Shown piece after piece: positions 17,926-27,677 of a DNA stretch of 64,000 nucleotides. How positions within the stretch are numbered: position 1 is the first letter of the stretch; each line of letters starts with the position of its first letter. The stretch covers positions 1 to 64,000 of the forward strand of contig CAZNMY010000004.1 of assembly GCA_964574325.1 (NCBI GenBank), given 5' to 3'. The stretch is from CAMDPA01 sp964574325 (GTDB lineage: Bacteria > Pseudomonadota > Alphaproteobacteria > Rhizobiales > Hyphomicrobiaceae). Made by a program: the position numbers and the translations under genes. Under the pieces are notes generated by a model. That model worked only from the letters and a program-made list of their open reading frames with translations. It did no database searches and was not told the DNA's origin.

Positions 17926-18543
17926 ATGACCGGCGCAAAATATTCGGAAGTGATCCTCGCTTCGGGCAGCTCGGCCAGGCGCAGTATGCTCGAAGCAGCC
18001 GGTGTAGCGTTCCGCGTCGTTCCCGCCGATGTCGATGAAGACGGCATCAGACGGGACTACGCCGCGAATGATCCCGACGGCACGCCGACCGGCGTGTCCC
18101 GCGTTCTCGCGCGCGCCAAGGCCGAAGAGGTGAGCCGTCGATTTCCCTCGGCCCTGGTGGTCGGCGCCGATCAGGTCCTCGAACTCGGGCGCGACATCTA
18201 CAACAAGCCGCCGGACATGGATGCGGCGCGCCGCGCCTTGCGTGCCTTTTCCGGCCGCACTCATCGGCTCTTGTCCACTGTGTCGCTGGCGGAAGCCGGC
18301 CACGAGACCTGGAGCTACCTCGACGCCGCTTCCATGTCGATGCGTGACTTTTCCGACGAGTTTCTCGACGGCTATCTCGCGCGCACGGGGGATCGCATTT
18401 GCGCCTGCGTCGGCGCCTACGAGCTCGAAGGACTCGGTATCCAATTGTTCGACAGCATCGATGGCGACTACTTCACCATCCTCGGCATGCCATTGCTGGA
18501 ACTCCTCGCCGAACTGCGGAACCGCGGCGTCATGCCGGCGTAA
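17926..18543 (+). CDS. maf: Maf family nucleoside triphosphate pyrophosphatase
   Basis: A 205-residue Maf/HAM1-like enzyme that hydrolyses non-canonical or excess nucleoside triphosphates to monophosphates. The phosphate-binding N-terminus ILASGSSARRSML and the catalytic segment VVGADQVLEL with YNKPPD are conserved. The start at 17926 follows directly on the MBL gene. In relatives maf is part of a ppsR-maf-aroE-coaE-dnaQ cluster near the origin; here it sits 16 kb from ppsR and aroE is absent from the window. Confidence 0.9.
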   Translation: MTGAKYSEVILASGSSARRSMLEAAGVAFRVVPADVDEDGIRRDYAANDPDGTPTGVSRVLARAKAEEVSRRFPSALVVGADQVLELGRDIYNKPPDMDAARRALRAFSGRTHRLLSTVSLAEAGHETWSYLDAASMSMRDFSDEFLDGYLARTGDRICACVGAYELEGLGIQLFDSIDGDYFTILGMPLLELLAELRNRGVMPA

Positions 18544-18548
18544 ATTAT

Positions 18549-18638
18549 CGTAGTTTGGGTCAAGGCCACTGGCCGCGACCCGACACATTGCCGGGTTGCG
18601 CTGGACGTCGGGTCGCGAGTCGCTCGACCCAGCCTACG
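18549..18638. repeat. REP-like palindromic element, copy 1
   Basis: A 90-base imperfect palindrome whose ends read CGTAGTTTGGGTC and GACCCAGCCTACG, with an internal GCGACCCGAC/GTCGGGTCGC pair. It lies between convergent maf and the 18652 gene and could end both transcripts. The termini match copy 3 at 41466 closely. Confidence 0.7.
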
Positions 18639-18651
18639 AGCGCAAAATGCG

Positions 18652-19053
18652 CTACAGCGGCACCAATTCCGCCAGGACGTGCATGTGATACCACGTCTGC
18701 GGCGTCATCATCAGCGCGTAACCGCCCCGCATGATCCCGTGAACGCGCGCTGCACGCAGCGACATGACGTTGTCGCCGGCCGTCAGCCGCTTGACTTCTG
18801 CTCCTGGCGTCACGATGGCCCGGGCGAAGATGCAGGCCTCCGGGCTGAAGCGATTGATCTCGGCCATGGCGCGCGGCAGCGGCACCTTGTTCGTGTAGTG
18901 CGCCCGCAGCACAGTTTCGAGCTGGTCGGGCGTGTCGCACCACAGCGACGCGCGGATCTCCATCTTGCTCACGTCCTCGTCGTCCTCCGCCACCGCTACC
19001 GCCGGTGCGCCGAGCGCCAGGATCATCAAGACAATAGCGACAAGTCTCGTCAT
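18652..19053 (-). CDS. Small secreted protein, hypothetical
   Basis: A 133-residue protein with a Sec signal peptide (MTRLVAIVLMILALGAPAVA, cleavage near AVA-ED). The mature part has an acidic start, then IRASLWCDTPDQLETVL and a single later Cys in PEACIFARA, so one disulfide is possible. I recognise no domain. An ATG further upstream would destroy the signal peptide, so 19053 is preferred. It is convergent with maf and divergent from coaE. Confidence 0.68.
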   Translation of the reverse strand: MTRLVAIVLMILALGAPAVAVAEDDEDVSKMEIRASLWCDTPDQLETVLRAHYTNKVPLPRAMAEINRFSPEACIFARAIVTPGAEVKRLTAGDNVMSLRAARVHGIMRGGYALMMTPQTWYHMHVLAELVPL

Positions 19054-19219
19054 GGCCTCGGACCTCGGGGCGAGTGAACCGTCATACTGCCTGTTTACTC
19101 GCGAATTGCCTATGTGGATCTTTTCGCCGGGCCGGGTGGGTAGGTATTGTGCTTCCCCCGCAATGAAGGTCACAGTGCTGCACTTCATCGGTCAGCGGCA
19201 CAGCGAAGGCGCGTCTGCA

Positions 19220-19834
19220 ATGCTCATCATAGGCCTCACCGGCTCCATCGGTATGGGTAAGTCGACCGTCGCCCAGAAGTTCCGTGAGCGCGGCATTCCC
19301 GTGTGCGACGCCGACGCGCTGGTTCACGAGCTGTACGAAGGCGAGGCCGTCGCTCCCGTCGAGGCCGAATTCCCCGGCTCGACGACGGACGGCAGGATCG
19401 ACCGCAGCAAGCTCTCTGCAGCACTTCTGCGCAATCCCGCGGGCTTCAAGCGCCTCGGCGAGATTGTCCATCCGCTCGTTCACGCCGCGCAGCGCGAGTG
19501 TCTGCGGGCCGCTGCGGCCGGCGGGGCGTCGATGGCGGTGCTCGAAGTGCCTTTGCTGTTCGAGCCGGGCAACGACAAGCGCTGCGACGTGACGATCGTG
19601 GTCAGCGCGCCGGCCGACGTGCAACGCGAGCGCGTGATGCTGCGCCCCGGCATGACGCCCGAGAAACTCGACACGATCCTCGCCCGCCAGATGCCTGACG
19701 CCGAAAAGCGAAAGCGGGCGACGTACGTTGTGGATACCGGGGTAATGATCGAAGTGACCCTGGCCCAGGTCGACCGAATCATCGTGGAGCTTGAAGGACG
19801 CTCCGGTACCGCGTTTGCGACGCATTGGAGCTGA
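19220..19834 (+). CDS. coaE: Dephospho-CoA kinase
   Basis: A 204-residue P-loop kinase that phosphorylates dephospho-CoA, the last step of CoA synthesis. Walker A is GLTGSIGMGKST at the N-terminus, followed by DADALVHELY and the catalytic-domain segment LEVPLLFE; LARQMP close to the C-terminus is the family lid region. Start at 19220 gives the standard MLIIGLTGSIG N-terminus. dnaQ follows after 34 bases; the coaE-dnaQ pair is conserved in alphaproteobacteria. Confidence 0.95.
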   Translation: MLIIGLTGSIGMGKSTVAQKFRERGIPVCDADALVHELYEGEAVAPVEAEFPGSTTDGRIDRSKLSAALLRNPAGFKRLGEIVHPLVHAAQRECLRAAAAGGASMAVLEVPLLFEPGNDKRCDVTIVVSAPADVQRERVMLRPGMTPEKLDTILARQMPDAEKRKRATYVVDTGVMIEVTLAQVDRIIVELEGRSGTAFATHWS

Positions 19835-19868
19835 AAGGCGCCGCCGCGCCGCAAACGGGATAACAAAA

Positions 19869-20594
19869 ATGCAGCGCGAGATCGTGTTGGACACCGAGAC
19901 CACAGGCCTCGATGCGAAGAAGGGCGACCGCCTGATCGAAATCGGCTGCATCGAGCTGATCAACCGCATCCCGACGGGCCGCGAGTATCACCAATACATC
20001 AACTCCGATGGCCGCGACGTTCACCCCGACGCCGAGCGGATCCACGGCATTTCCACGGCGTCCCTGGCCGACAAGCCGGTGTTCTCTAAGGTGGTCGATC
20101 AGTTCCTGGAATTCATCGGCGACGACGGCGTGCTGGTCATCCACAACGCCAACTTCGACATGGGCTTCATCAACATGGAGCTCGATCGGCTGGGCCGCCC
20201 CCCGATCACACCCGATCGCGTCATCGACACGCTGGCCCTGGCGCGCCGCAAGCATCCAGCCGGCCCCAATACGCTGGACGCGCTCTGCAAGCGCTACGGC
20301 GTCGACAACTCCAAGCGCATCAAGCACGGCGCGCTGATGGATTCGACTTTGCTGGCCGACGTCTATGTCGAGCTTCTCGGCGAGCGCCAGGCGAACCTCA
20401 GCCTCGCCAAGTCGAATTCGTCGGACGACGGAAACAACGTCGTGCACTTCGGCAAGGCGAAGCAGCGCCCCTCGCCGCTTCCGCCCCGCCTCTCGCCTGA
20501 AGCCGAAGCCGCCCACGTCAAGTTCGTCGAGCAGCTCGGCGAAAAGGCGATCTGGCGCAAGTATCTTGCGCTGCCCGATCAGCCCAAATCGTAG
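19869..20594 (+). CDS. dnaQ: DNA polymerase III epsilon subunit
   Basis: A 241-residue 3'-5' proofreading exonuclease of the replicative polymerase. DEDDh motifs are complete: ExoI IVLDTETTGLD (Asp8, Glu10), ExoII HNANFDMGF, ExoIII HGALMDSTLLADVY with His and Asp. A flexible linker and the short C-terminal segment that binds the alpha subunit follow. Start at 19869 gives MQREIVLDTE, the normal N-terminus. The TAG stop is the first part of a palindromic repeat (20590-20675). Confidence 0.96.
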   Translation: MQREIVLDTETTGLDAKKGDRLIEIGCIELINRIPTGREYHQYINSDGRDVHPDAERIHGISTASLADKPVFSKVVDQFLEFIGDDGVLVIHNANFDMGFINMELDRLGRPPITPDRVIDTLALARRKHPAGPNTLDALCKRYGVDNSKRIKHGALMDSTLLADVYVELLGERQANLSLAKSNSSDDGNNVVHFGKAKQRPSPLPPRLSPEAEAAHVKFVEQLGEKAIWRKYLALPDQPKS

Positions 20595-20675
20595 GGCGGG
20601 TTAGCGAAGCGTAACCCGCCGTTCCCGCGGGACCTGCACTATTCGGCGGAATACGCTTCGCTATTCCGCCCTACG
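20590..20675. repeat. Palindromic repeat with two nested hairpins, copy 2 type
   Basis: Ends CGTAGGGCGG and CCGCCCTACG pair perfectly; inside are GGCGGGTTAGCG/CGTAACCCGCC-type and GGCGGAATACG/CTATTCCGCC arms. The dnaQ stop codon TAG is part of the left end. The element lies between convergent dnaQ and trxB. This kind of GTAGGGCGGGTTAGCG repeat is widespread in proteobacterial intergenic regions. Confidence 0.75.
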
Positions 20676-20695
20676 AAACGGCCTACCGATCAAAC

Positions 20696-21646
20696 TCAGT
20701 GCCCGCCGGCGAACCAGCGCTCGACTTCCAGCGCCGCCATGCAGCCCATTCCCGCAGCCGTGACGGCTTGCCGGAAAATGTCGTCCTTCACGTCGCCGGC
20801 CGCGAATACGCCGGGTATCGATGTCGCGGTCGAGTCGGGCTTGGTGATGAGATACCCGGACGGCTTCATCTCGAGTTGCCCCTTGAACAACTCGGTCGCA
20901 GGCGCGTGGCCGATTGCAACGAATACGCCATCGACCGCGCGATCCGTGATCTTGCCGGTCTTGACGTTGCGCAATTTCACACCGCTGACGGCCTTTGGAT
21001 CGACACTGCCGGTCACCTCGGCGATCTCACTGTCCCAGATCACCTCGACTTTCGGGTTCTTGAACAGCCGCTCCTGCATGATCTTCTCGGCGCGGAACGA
21101 ATCGCGGCGATGCACGACGGTGACCCGCTTGGCGAAGTTGGTGAGGAAGATCGCTTCTTCGACAGCCGTGTTGCCGCCACCGACGACGATGACTTCCTTG
21201 TTCTTGTAGAAGAAGCCGTCGCACGTCGCACACGCCGAAACGCCGTAGCCCTTGAACGTCTCTTCTGTGGGAATGCCGAGCCACCGCGCCTGCGCACCGG
21301 TGCAGATGATGAGCGCATCGCAGGTGTAGACGTCGCCGGAGTCGCACGTCAGGCGGAACGGGCGCTTGTCGAGTTCGACCTTGCTCACGTGATCCATCAC
21401 GATCTCCGTGCCGACGTGCTCCGCCTGCGCCTTCATCTCTTCCATCAGCCACGGACCCTGGATCGCTTTGGCGAACCCGGGATAATTCTCCACGTCCGTC
21501 GTGATCGTGAGCTGCCCGCCCGGCTGGATGCCTTGCAGCATCAGCGGTTTCAGCATCGCGCGAGCGGCGTAGATGGCGGCCGTGTAGCCGGCAGGTCCCG
21601 AACCGAGGATCAGCACGCGGACGTGTCTGCTGGATGTCGAGGTCAT
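20696..21646 (-). CDS. trxB: Thioredoxin reductase
   Basis: A 316-residue flavoprotein that passes electrons from NADPH to thioredoxin. The FAD-binding GSGPAGYTAAIYAAR is at the N-terminus, the redox-active CATC motif (VSACATCDGFF) in the middle, the NADPH-binding GGGNTAVEEA next, and the second FAD motif GVFAAGDVKD near the C-terminus. Start at 21646 (MTSTSSRHVRVLILG) is chosen over an upstream extension. Length matches bacterial low-molecular-weight TrxB. Confidence 0.96.
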   Translation of the reverse strand: MTSTSSRHVRVLILGSGPAGYTAAIYAARAMLKPLMLQGIQPGGQLTITTDVENYPGFAKAIQGPWLMEEMKAQAEHVGTEIVMDHVSKVELDKRPFRLTCDSGDVYTCDALIICTGAQARWLGIPTEETFKGYGVSACATCDGFFYKNKEVIVVGGGNTAVEEAIFLTNFAKRVTVVHRRDSFRAEKIMQERLFKNPKVEVIWDSEIAEVTGSVDPKAVSGVKLRNVKTGKITDRAVDGVFVAIGHAPATELFKGQLEMKPSGYLITKPDSTATSIPGVFAAGDVKDDIFRQAVTAAGMGCMAALEVERWFAGGH

Positions 21647-21783
21647 AGCTGTGCTCTCGCCTTGCGAAGTGGTTCGGGCGCCTTTCGAGCTGCCCGCTCT
21701 GAATACCGATGCTCTAAATAGAGCCGTCTCTGTTCTGGTCAATGCCGCGCGGCGTCACGTCACCACCTGTTCATTGGAAGTGT

Positions 21784-24624
21784 TCACCGCGCAGCCGGCA
21801 TGTTCTTCGGCACCAGCGCCGCGCCTTCCTGCGGCCCGAGCACGTGCGCGAGCCTCTGGCGGATAGCCTGCTGCCGCGCCTCCGAAGTGATCTTCTTGCC
21901 CGTCAGGTCCGTCACGTAGAAAACGTCGACGGCCTTCTCGCCGTAGGTCGTGATGTGCGCCGAGGTGATGTCGAGCGACAGATCGGACAGCGTGCTCGTC
22001 AGGTCGTAGAGAAGGCCCGGCCGGTCGCGTCCGGTCGCTTCGATCACCGTGAAGTTGTCCGATACCTCGTTGTTGATGACGACCTGCGGCTCGACGTGGA
22101 ACGCAACGATGCGCCGCTCCGGCGGCCGCCGCTTCGCCATCAGTGCCGCGAGGCGCTCTTCGCCGTTCAACACCGAGTCGATTGTTTTCGTGATCCGATT
22201 GATGCGGCGGCGTTCGTCGTCTTCCTCGCTGAACTCGCGCTGGAGAAGAAACATATCGAGCGCCATCCCGTCGCGCGTCGTCGAGATGTGCGCGCCGATG
22301 ATGTTGGCGCCCGCCGCAGCGCAGGACCCGGCGAACAGCGACAGAAGACGCGGGTGATTGGGTGCCAGCACCGTCAATTCGGTGATCGACGTGAACGCAC
22401 TCGATGCGAAGTCCGTCGCGAGCTTCAATTCCCCCTGCTCGGCGCGCCGGCACAGGCGCGCGTGATCTGCCTGCCGTCTCGTATCGGTCTTGAGCCAGTA
22501 GTCGTCGTAGTGCCGCGCGATGAACCGCTCGACCTCATCGGCCGGCCAGTCTTCGAGCTCGGGCCTCAATGCGCGCTGAGCCGCGGCTATGCGATCCTTG
22601 CGGCCGACCAGCGTATGACCGCCGGCGATCAGCGGCTCGGTTTCCCAGTAGAGTTGGCGCAGAAGCTGGCCCTTCCAGCCGTTCCAGGTGCCGGGTCCGA
22701 CGGCGCGGATGTCGGCCACCGTGAGCAGCAGGAGGAGTTTCAGCCGCTCCGGACTCTGCACGATCGCTGCAAAATCACGGATCGTCTTGGGATCCTGGAG
22801 ATCGCGGCTCTGCGCGATTTCGCTCATCGTCAGATGCTCGCGGATCAGCCACGCTGCGGTCTCGGTTTCCGCCGGCGTCAACCCGAGCCGTGGACCGAGT
22901 GACCGCAACACGCGCTCGCCGACGATCGAATGATCTTCTTTCTGGCCTTTGCCCACGTCGTGCATCAGGGCCGCGACCAGCAGCGCGCGCTTGTTGATGA
23001 CCGAAGTGAAAATTCCCGTCGACAACGGCAGCGTGTCCGCGAATTTACCGTCGGCGATACGTTTGATCTCGCCGACCGTGCGCACGAGATGCTCGTCCAC
23101 CGTGTAGTGGTGGTACATGTTGAATTGCATCATCGCGACGACTTTTCCGAATTCCGGGATGAACCGTCCCAGAACACCGGCTTCGTTCATCATGCGCAGC
23201 ATCGTCTCGGGTTCTGCGGTCCGCTGCAGCAGATCGAGGAACAGCCGGTTTGCCTCCGGATCGCTGCGCACCTTGTCGTCGATCATCCTGAGCGAGCTGC
23301 GGATCAGCCGCAACGCGTTGGGGTGGAGATACGAGCCCGTCTCCTCTGCCACCGAGAAGATGCGGATCAGGTTCACCGGATCACGCTCGAACACATGCTG
23401 GTCCGAGACGTTCAAGCGCTCGTTGTCGACGCGGAAGTCGGTACGTTGGCGCACGCGCCGCCGCACCGTCCAGGACATCGGGTTGAGCAGTCGGTTGATG
23501 CGCGGCACGCTCAGCAACTGCTGCATTTCGAGCGCCGAGCAAAGGATCGTCGTGAGGTCGCCGACATCCTTGGCGACGAGGAAGTAGTGCTTCATGAAGC
23601 GCTCGACGGGCAGCATGCCGCCAGCCGCACGATAGCCGAGCTGCTGCGCCATCGCAGGCTGCACGTCGAACGACAGGCGTTCCTCGGCGCGGCCCGTTAT
23701 GAAATGCAGGTGGCAGCGCACGCTCCACAGGAAGTCTTCACAGCGCCGGAACATTGCGAGCTCGGCTGGAGTGAACAGTTTATCCGCACCGATGCCGCTC
23801 GCGAGATCCGCCCCATAGAGATACTTCGCGAGCCAGTGCAGCGTATGAAGATCGCGCAGACCGCCCGAGCCTTCCTTGATGTTCGGCTCGACGCGATACC
23901 GGCTTTCGCCCGCGCGCTTGTGCCGGTCGTCGCGCTCGCCGAGCTTGGCCGCGATGAACTGCCTCGCTGTTCCACGGAATACTTCAGCGAGAAGCCGCTG
24001 CGAAAGTTCCTCGAACAGCTGACCGTCGCCCTTGATGTGCCGCATGTCGACGAGCGACGTGCGGATCGTCGTGTCCGCTTGCGACAGTTTGATGGATTGC
24101 TCGACCGTGCGCGTCGCATGTCCGACTTTGAATCCGAGATCCCACAGGATGTAGAGCATGTACTCCGCGACGCTCTCGCCCCACGGTGTCTGCTTGTAGG
24201 GGAGCAGGAACAGCAGGTCGATGTCCGATCCCGGCGCAAGCAGTCCTCGCCCGTATCCGCCCGTCGCGATGATCGCCATGCGCTCCGCGTCGGAAGGGTT
24301 GGTCGCGCGATAGACGTGCGTCGTGGTGTAGTCGTAGAGCAGGCTGATGAGCTCGTCCTGGAACAGTGAAAGCCCGCTTGCGCAGCGTCGGCCGTTCCCG
24401 TCGAATTCCAGTTGCGCCCGCGCGGCGTCACGCGCCGACCGCACGAGCAGCTTCATTCTCTCGACCACGAGAGGGCGGGCATCCTGCGCCGAGCGTGTCA
24501 CGTTGAAGAGCGCAGTCAGCTCGACGCGCAATTCCAGCTTGTCGAAAAAGGGTGCGGGCAGGTCATTGGGTGGCGCCGGCGGCGAGGCGCGGCGATGAAG
24601 GCTGTTGGGTTCGTGCGCTGTCAT
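21784..24624 (-). CDS. glnD: Bifunctional [protein-PII] uridylyltransferase/uridylyl-removing enzyme
   Basis: A 946-residue GlnD, the nitrogen sensor that uridylylates PII proteins when glutamine is low and removes UMP when it is high. Domains in order: nucleotidyltransferase with GGYGRGLLAPGSDIDLLFL (about 120-145), helical linker, HD domain with ALMHDVGKG (about residue 550), and two ACT domains at the C-terminus (around 725-800 and 840-910) that sense glutamine. All catalytic motifs look intact. The start codon overlaps the mutS stop (ATGA), so translation is coupled to mutS. Confidence 0.96.
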   Translation of the reverse strand: MTAHEPNSLHRRASPPAPPNDLPAPFFDKLELRVELTALFNVTRSAQDARPLVVERMKLLVRSARDAARAQLEFDGNGRRCASGLSLFQDELISLLYDYTTTHVYRATNPSDAERMAIIATGGYGRGLLAPGSDIDLLFLLPYKQTPWGESVAEYMLYILWDLGFKVGHATRTVEQSIKLSQADTTIRTSLVDMRHIKGDGQLFEELSQRLLAEVFRGTARQFIAAKLGERDDRHKRAGESRYRVEPNIKEGSGGLRDLHTLHWLAKYLYGADLASGIGADKLFTPAELAMFRRCEDFLWSVRCHLHFITGRAEERLSFDVQPAMAQQLGYRAAGGMLPVERFMKHYFLVAKDVGDLTTILCSALEMQQLLSVPRINRLLNPMSWTVRRRVRQRTDFRVDNERLNVSDQHVFERDPVNLIRIFSVAEETGSYLHPNALRLIRSSLRMIDDKVRSDPEANRLFLDLLQRTAEPETMLRMMNEAGVLGRFIPEFGKVVAMMQFNMYHHYTVDEHLVRTVGEIKRIADGKFADTLPLSTGIFTSVINKRALLVAALMHDVGKGQKEDHSIVGERVLRSLGPRLGLTPAETETAAWLIREHLTMSEIAQSRDLQDPKTIRDFAAIVQSPERLKLLLLLTVADIRAVGPGTWNGWKGQLLRQLYWETEPLIAGGHTLVGRKDRIAAAQRALRPELEDWPADEVERFIARHYDDYWLKTDTRRQADHARLCRRAEQGELKLATDFASSAFTSITELTVLAPNHPRLLSLFAGSCAAAGANIIGAHISTTRDGMALDMFLLQREFSEEDDERRRINRITKTIDSVLNGEERLAALMAKRRPPERRIVAFHVEPQVVINNEVSDNFTVIEATGRDRPGLLYDLTSTLSDLSLDITSAHITTYGEKAVDVFYVTDLTGKKITSEARQQAIRQRLAHVLGPQEGAALVPKNMPAAR

Positions 24625-27551
24625 GGCTTGGCCTTCCTGGCGCCGGTTTCGGCCGCGGCCGCGGCTCCCGCGGATCGCAGACCTTTGAGTTTGTAGACGA
24701 GCTCCAGCGCCGCGCGCGGACTGAGATCGTCGGCGTTGGTTTCATCGAGCAGAAGTGCGAGCGGATCGGGACGTGTCGCCGGATCGTCCGATGGCTTCGG
24801 TTCTGGCGCGGCAGCGGCGAACAGCGGCAGATCCTCGAGCACTTTCTCATGCCCGTTGCTGCGCCGACCCTGCTTTTCGAGCCGCTTCAGTACCTCGCCC
24901 GCGCGTGCGACGACTTTCGGCGGCAACCCTGCGAGCTTCGCCACCTGTATGCCGTAGGAACGATCGGCGACGCCGGGACGCACGCGATGCAGGAACACGA
25001 TTTCGTCCTGCCATTCCTTCACGTCCATCGTCGCGCACGCCAGCGCCGACAGCCGTCCCGTCAGTTGGGTCAGCTCGTGATAGTGCGTCGCGAACAATGC
25101 CCGCGCGCCGCACACGTCGTGCAGATACTCCAGTGTCGCCCACGCGATGGACAAGCCGTCGAACGTCGCCGTACCGCGCCCGATCTCGTCGAGGATCACC
25201 AGCGAGCGGTCGCTCGCCTGATTGAGAATCGCCGCCGTCTCGACCATCTCGACCATGAAGGTCGACCGCCCGCGCGCCAGATCGTCCGATGCCCCGACGC
25301 GGCTGAACAAGCGGTCTACGGCGCCGATCCTGGCCGATCGCGCGGGAACGTATGAACCCATCTGCGCCATCAAAGTAATCAGTGCGTTCTGACGCAGAAA
25401 CGTCGATTTACCCGCCATGTTCGGCCCGGTGACGAGCCAGACGCGGCCCTGCGCCGTTTCCTCGAAGCCGGGCGGCTTGCCGCGCGTTTCCGAAATCTGC
25501 GTTGGCACGTCGTCGTTCGACATCAGCACGAGCACGCAGTCGTTCTCGATGAACGGTCCCGATTTCGCCGCGCGCAGCGCCTGCTCCACCACCGGATGAC
25601 GACCGCCGCGGATCTCGAAGGCGAGACTGCTGTCGACGACGGGGCGCACATAATTCTCGACCGCAGCCAACTCCGCGAGCCCGGCATGGAGATCGATTTC
25701 GGCGAGTGCGGACGCGAGCGCGACGAGCAACTGTTCAGAGGCGGCAATGCGCGTTGCAAGCTCCGTGAAGATCTCCTGCTCCAGAGAAAGCGCGCGCTCG
25801 CCAGCCGATGCGATGCGGCCCTCGATCTCGGTCAGCTCGAGGGTCGTGAAACGCATCGCGTTCGACATCGTCTGCTTGTGTCGGTATTTCTCCGACAGCG
25901 GCGGCGTCATCAGCGGCTTCGCGTTGAGCTGTGTGACCTCGATGAAATATCCCAGGATGTTGTTGTGCCGGATCTTCAGCGTCTTGACGCCGGTTTCCTC
26001 GATATAGCGCGCTTCGAGCGCCGCCATCACCTTGCGGCTGTCCTCCGCGAGCTGTCGCGCCTCGTCGAGTTCGGGCCTGAAGCCGGCGCGCACGAAATCG
26101 CCGTCGCGCCGCTGATGGGACAGTTCGTCTCCGAGCGCGCTGTCGAGCGTCGAACCGAGTTCGGGATCGACACCTCCGATCCGGTCGGTCGCGGATGAAA
26201 GCTCCTCCGGCAGACCGATGCCGCGCGCAGCCGCGGTCAGCAACGCGGCGCACGCCTGTCCCTGGATGATCGCATCCCGCACCGCACCGAGGTCGCGCGG
26301 CCCGCCTCGTTGCAGTGCGAGCCGGGCCAGCGCACGCGCGATGTCGGGCGTGGCCTTGAGGGCTGAGCGCACATCCTCGCGCAGCGTCTCACGCTCCACC
26401 AGGAAGCCGACGGCATCGAGCCGCGCGTTGATTGCATGCGGATCGGTCAGCGGGCTCGACAGACGACCGGCAAGCTCGCGCGCACCCGCACCCGTTACGG
26501 TCCGGTCGAGTGCCGCCAGCAGACTGCCGCTCTTGTCGCCGGACGTCGAGCGCAGGATTTCCAGGCTCGCCCGGCTCGCAGCATCGATCACCAGAACGCT
26601 GCCAGCGCCGGTGCGCCGCGGAGGACGCAACATCGGACGGCGGCCGATCTGCGTCAGTTCCACGTATTTGAGCAGCGCCGCAACGGCGCACATCTCGGGC
26701 CGGCTGAAGGCGCCGAACGCATCGAGATCGGCGACGCCGAGCCCCGCTTTCAGGTTGCGCTCGCCTGCCATGCTGTCGAAACTTGCACCCGGCACCGGCG
26801 TCGAGGCAGCGCGGACGATGCCGATCCATTTCGCGACGTCCTCGTCGCCGAGCACTTCGTCCGCCGCGATCAGCTCGGACGGCGACAGGCGCACGATCTC
26901 GCTGCCGAGATCGGCGCGCGCGACGAGCCCGACCTCCATTTCGCCCGTCGAAAGATCGAGCGACGCCGTTGCGAATTCCGGTGCATTCGCGCCGCGCGCT
27001 CCGACGGCTCCGGCCGGCGCGCGATAAAGCGCCGTCAGATAGTTGCGCGCCCGCGCGTCGAGCAGCGTGTCTTCCGTCAGCGTGCCGGGCGTGACGAGCC
27101 GCACCACGTCCCGCCGAACGACGGCCTTCGAGCCTCGTTTACGCGCTTCCGCCGGGTCCTCGAGCTGCTCGCAGACGGCGACGCGATAACCCTGGCGGAT
27201 CAGCCGCTGAAGGTATTCGTCCGCGCGCACCACCGGCACGCCGCACATCGGAATGTCCTGGCCGAGATGCTTGCCGCGCTTCGTCAGCACGATGCCGAGG
27301 GCGGCTGACGCGACGACGGCGTCCTCGAAGAACAGCTCGTAGAAGTCGCCCATCCGGTACCACAGGATCGAATCCGGATTGGCCGTCTTGATCTCGAGGA
27401 ACTGCGCCATCGAAGGCGTGGCTTCGCCGACCGGAGCGGGACGGACGGACGCAGCCGGCTCAGTCACGGCTTCGGCCGGCGAAGCAGCGTTTTCCGGCCG
27501 ATCGGTCTCGGCCGGCGCGTTTTGGATCTTGGGGTTTCGTCTTTGCGCCAT
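24621..27551 (-). CDS. mutS: DNA mismatch repair protein MutS
   Basis: A 976-residue MutS that recognises mismatches and recruits MutL. The mismatch-binding motif is in the segment WYRMGDFYELFFEDA (Phe-x-Glu in DFYELF, around residue 68); the ATPase core has GPNMAGKSTFLRQNA (Walker A, about residue 710), LVILDEIGRGT (Walker B) and FATHYHEL. A Pro/Ala/Glu-rich extension of about 48 residues precedes the conserved MAQFLEIK, so the true start could also be that internal Met. The mutS-glnD order is common in Hyphomicrobiales. Confidence 0.96.
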   Translation of the reverse strand: MAQRRNPKIQNAPAETDRPENAASPAEAVTEPAASVRPAPVGEATPSMAQFLEIKTANPDSILWYRMGDFYELFFEDAVVASAALGIVLTKRGKHLGQDIPMCGVPVVRADEYLQRLIRQGYRVAVCEQLEDPAEARKRGSKAVVRRDVVRLVTPGTLTEDTLLDARARNYLTALYRAPAGAVGARGANAPEFATASLDLSTGEMEVGLVARADLGSEIVRLSPSELIAADEVLGDEDVAKWIGIVRAASTPVPGASFDSMAGERNLKAGLGVADLDAFGAFSRPEMCAVAALLKYVELTQIGRRPMLRPPRRTGAGSVLVIDAASRASLEILRSTSGDKSGSLLAALDRTVTGAGARELAGRLSSPLTDPHAINARLDAVGFLVERETLREDVRSALKATPDIARALARLALQRGGPRDLGAVRDAIIQGQACAALLTAAARGIGLPEELSSATDRIGGVDPELGSTLDSALGDELSHQRRDGDFVRAGFRPELDEARQLAEDSRKVMAALEARYIEETGVKTLKIRHNNILGYFIEVTQLNAKPLMTPPLSEKYRHKQTMSNAMRFTTLELTEIEGRIASAGERALSLEQEIFTELATRIAASEQLLVALASALAEIDLHAGLAELAAVENYVRPVVDSSLAFEIRGGRHPVVEQALRAAKSGPFIENDCVLVLMSNDDVPTQISETRGKPPGFEETAQGRVWLVTGPNMAGKSTFLRQNALITLMAQMGSYVPARSARIGAVDRLFSRVGASDDLARGRSTFMVEMVETAAILNQASDRSLVILDEIGRGTATFDGLSIAWATLEYLHDVCGARALFATHYHELTQLTGRLSALACATMDVKEWQDEIVFLHRVRPGVADRSYGIQVAKLAGLPPKVVARAGEVLKRLEKQGRRSNGHEKVLEDLPLFAAAAPEPKPSDDPATRPDPLALLLDETNADDLSPRAALELVYKLKGLRSAGAAAAAETGARKAKP

Positions 27552-27677
27552 CTCGGCTCGAATGTGGATTGGGGTTCAATGCGTTGATACCCCATACTCC
27601 ATCGATCGAGCCGCGAGAACCAGAGTCGCGGACGCAACTCGTCGATTACAGTGGAATCCGGCGGACTTGTCGCGCGC

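Noticed and set aside
18544..18651. Small gene between maf and the convergent secreted-protein gene
   Set aside because: The stretch is fully explained by the REP-like palindrome.
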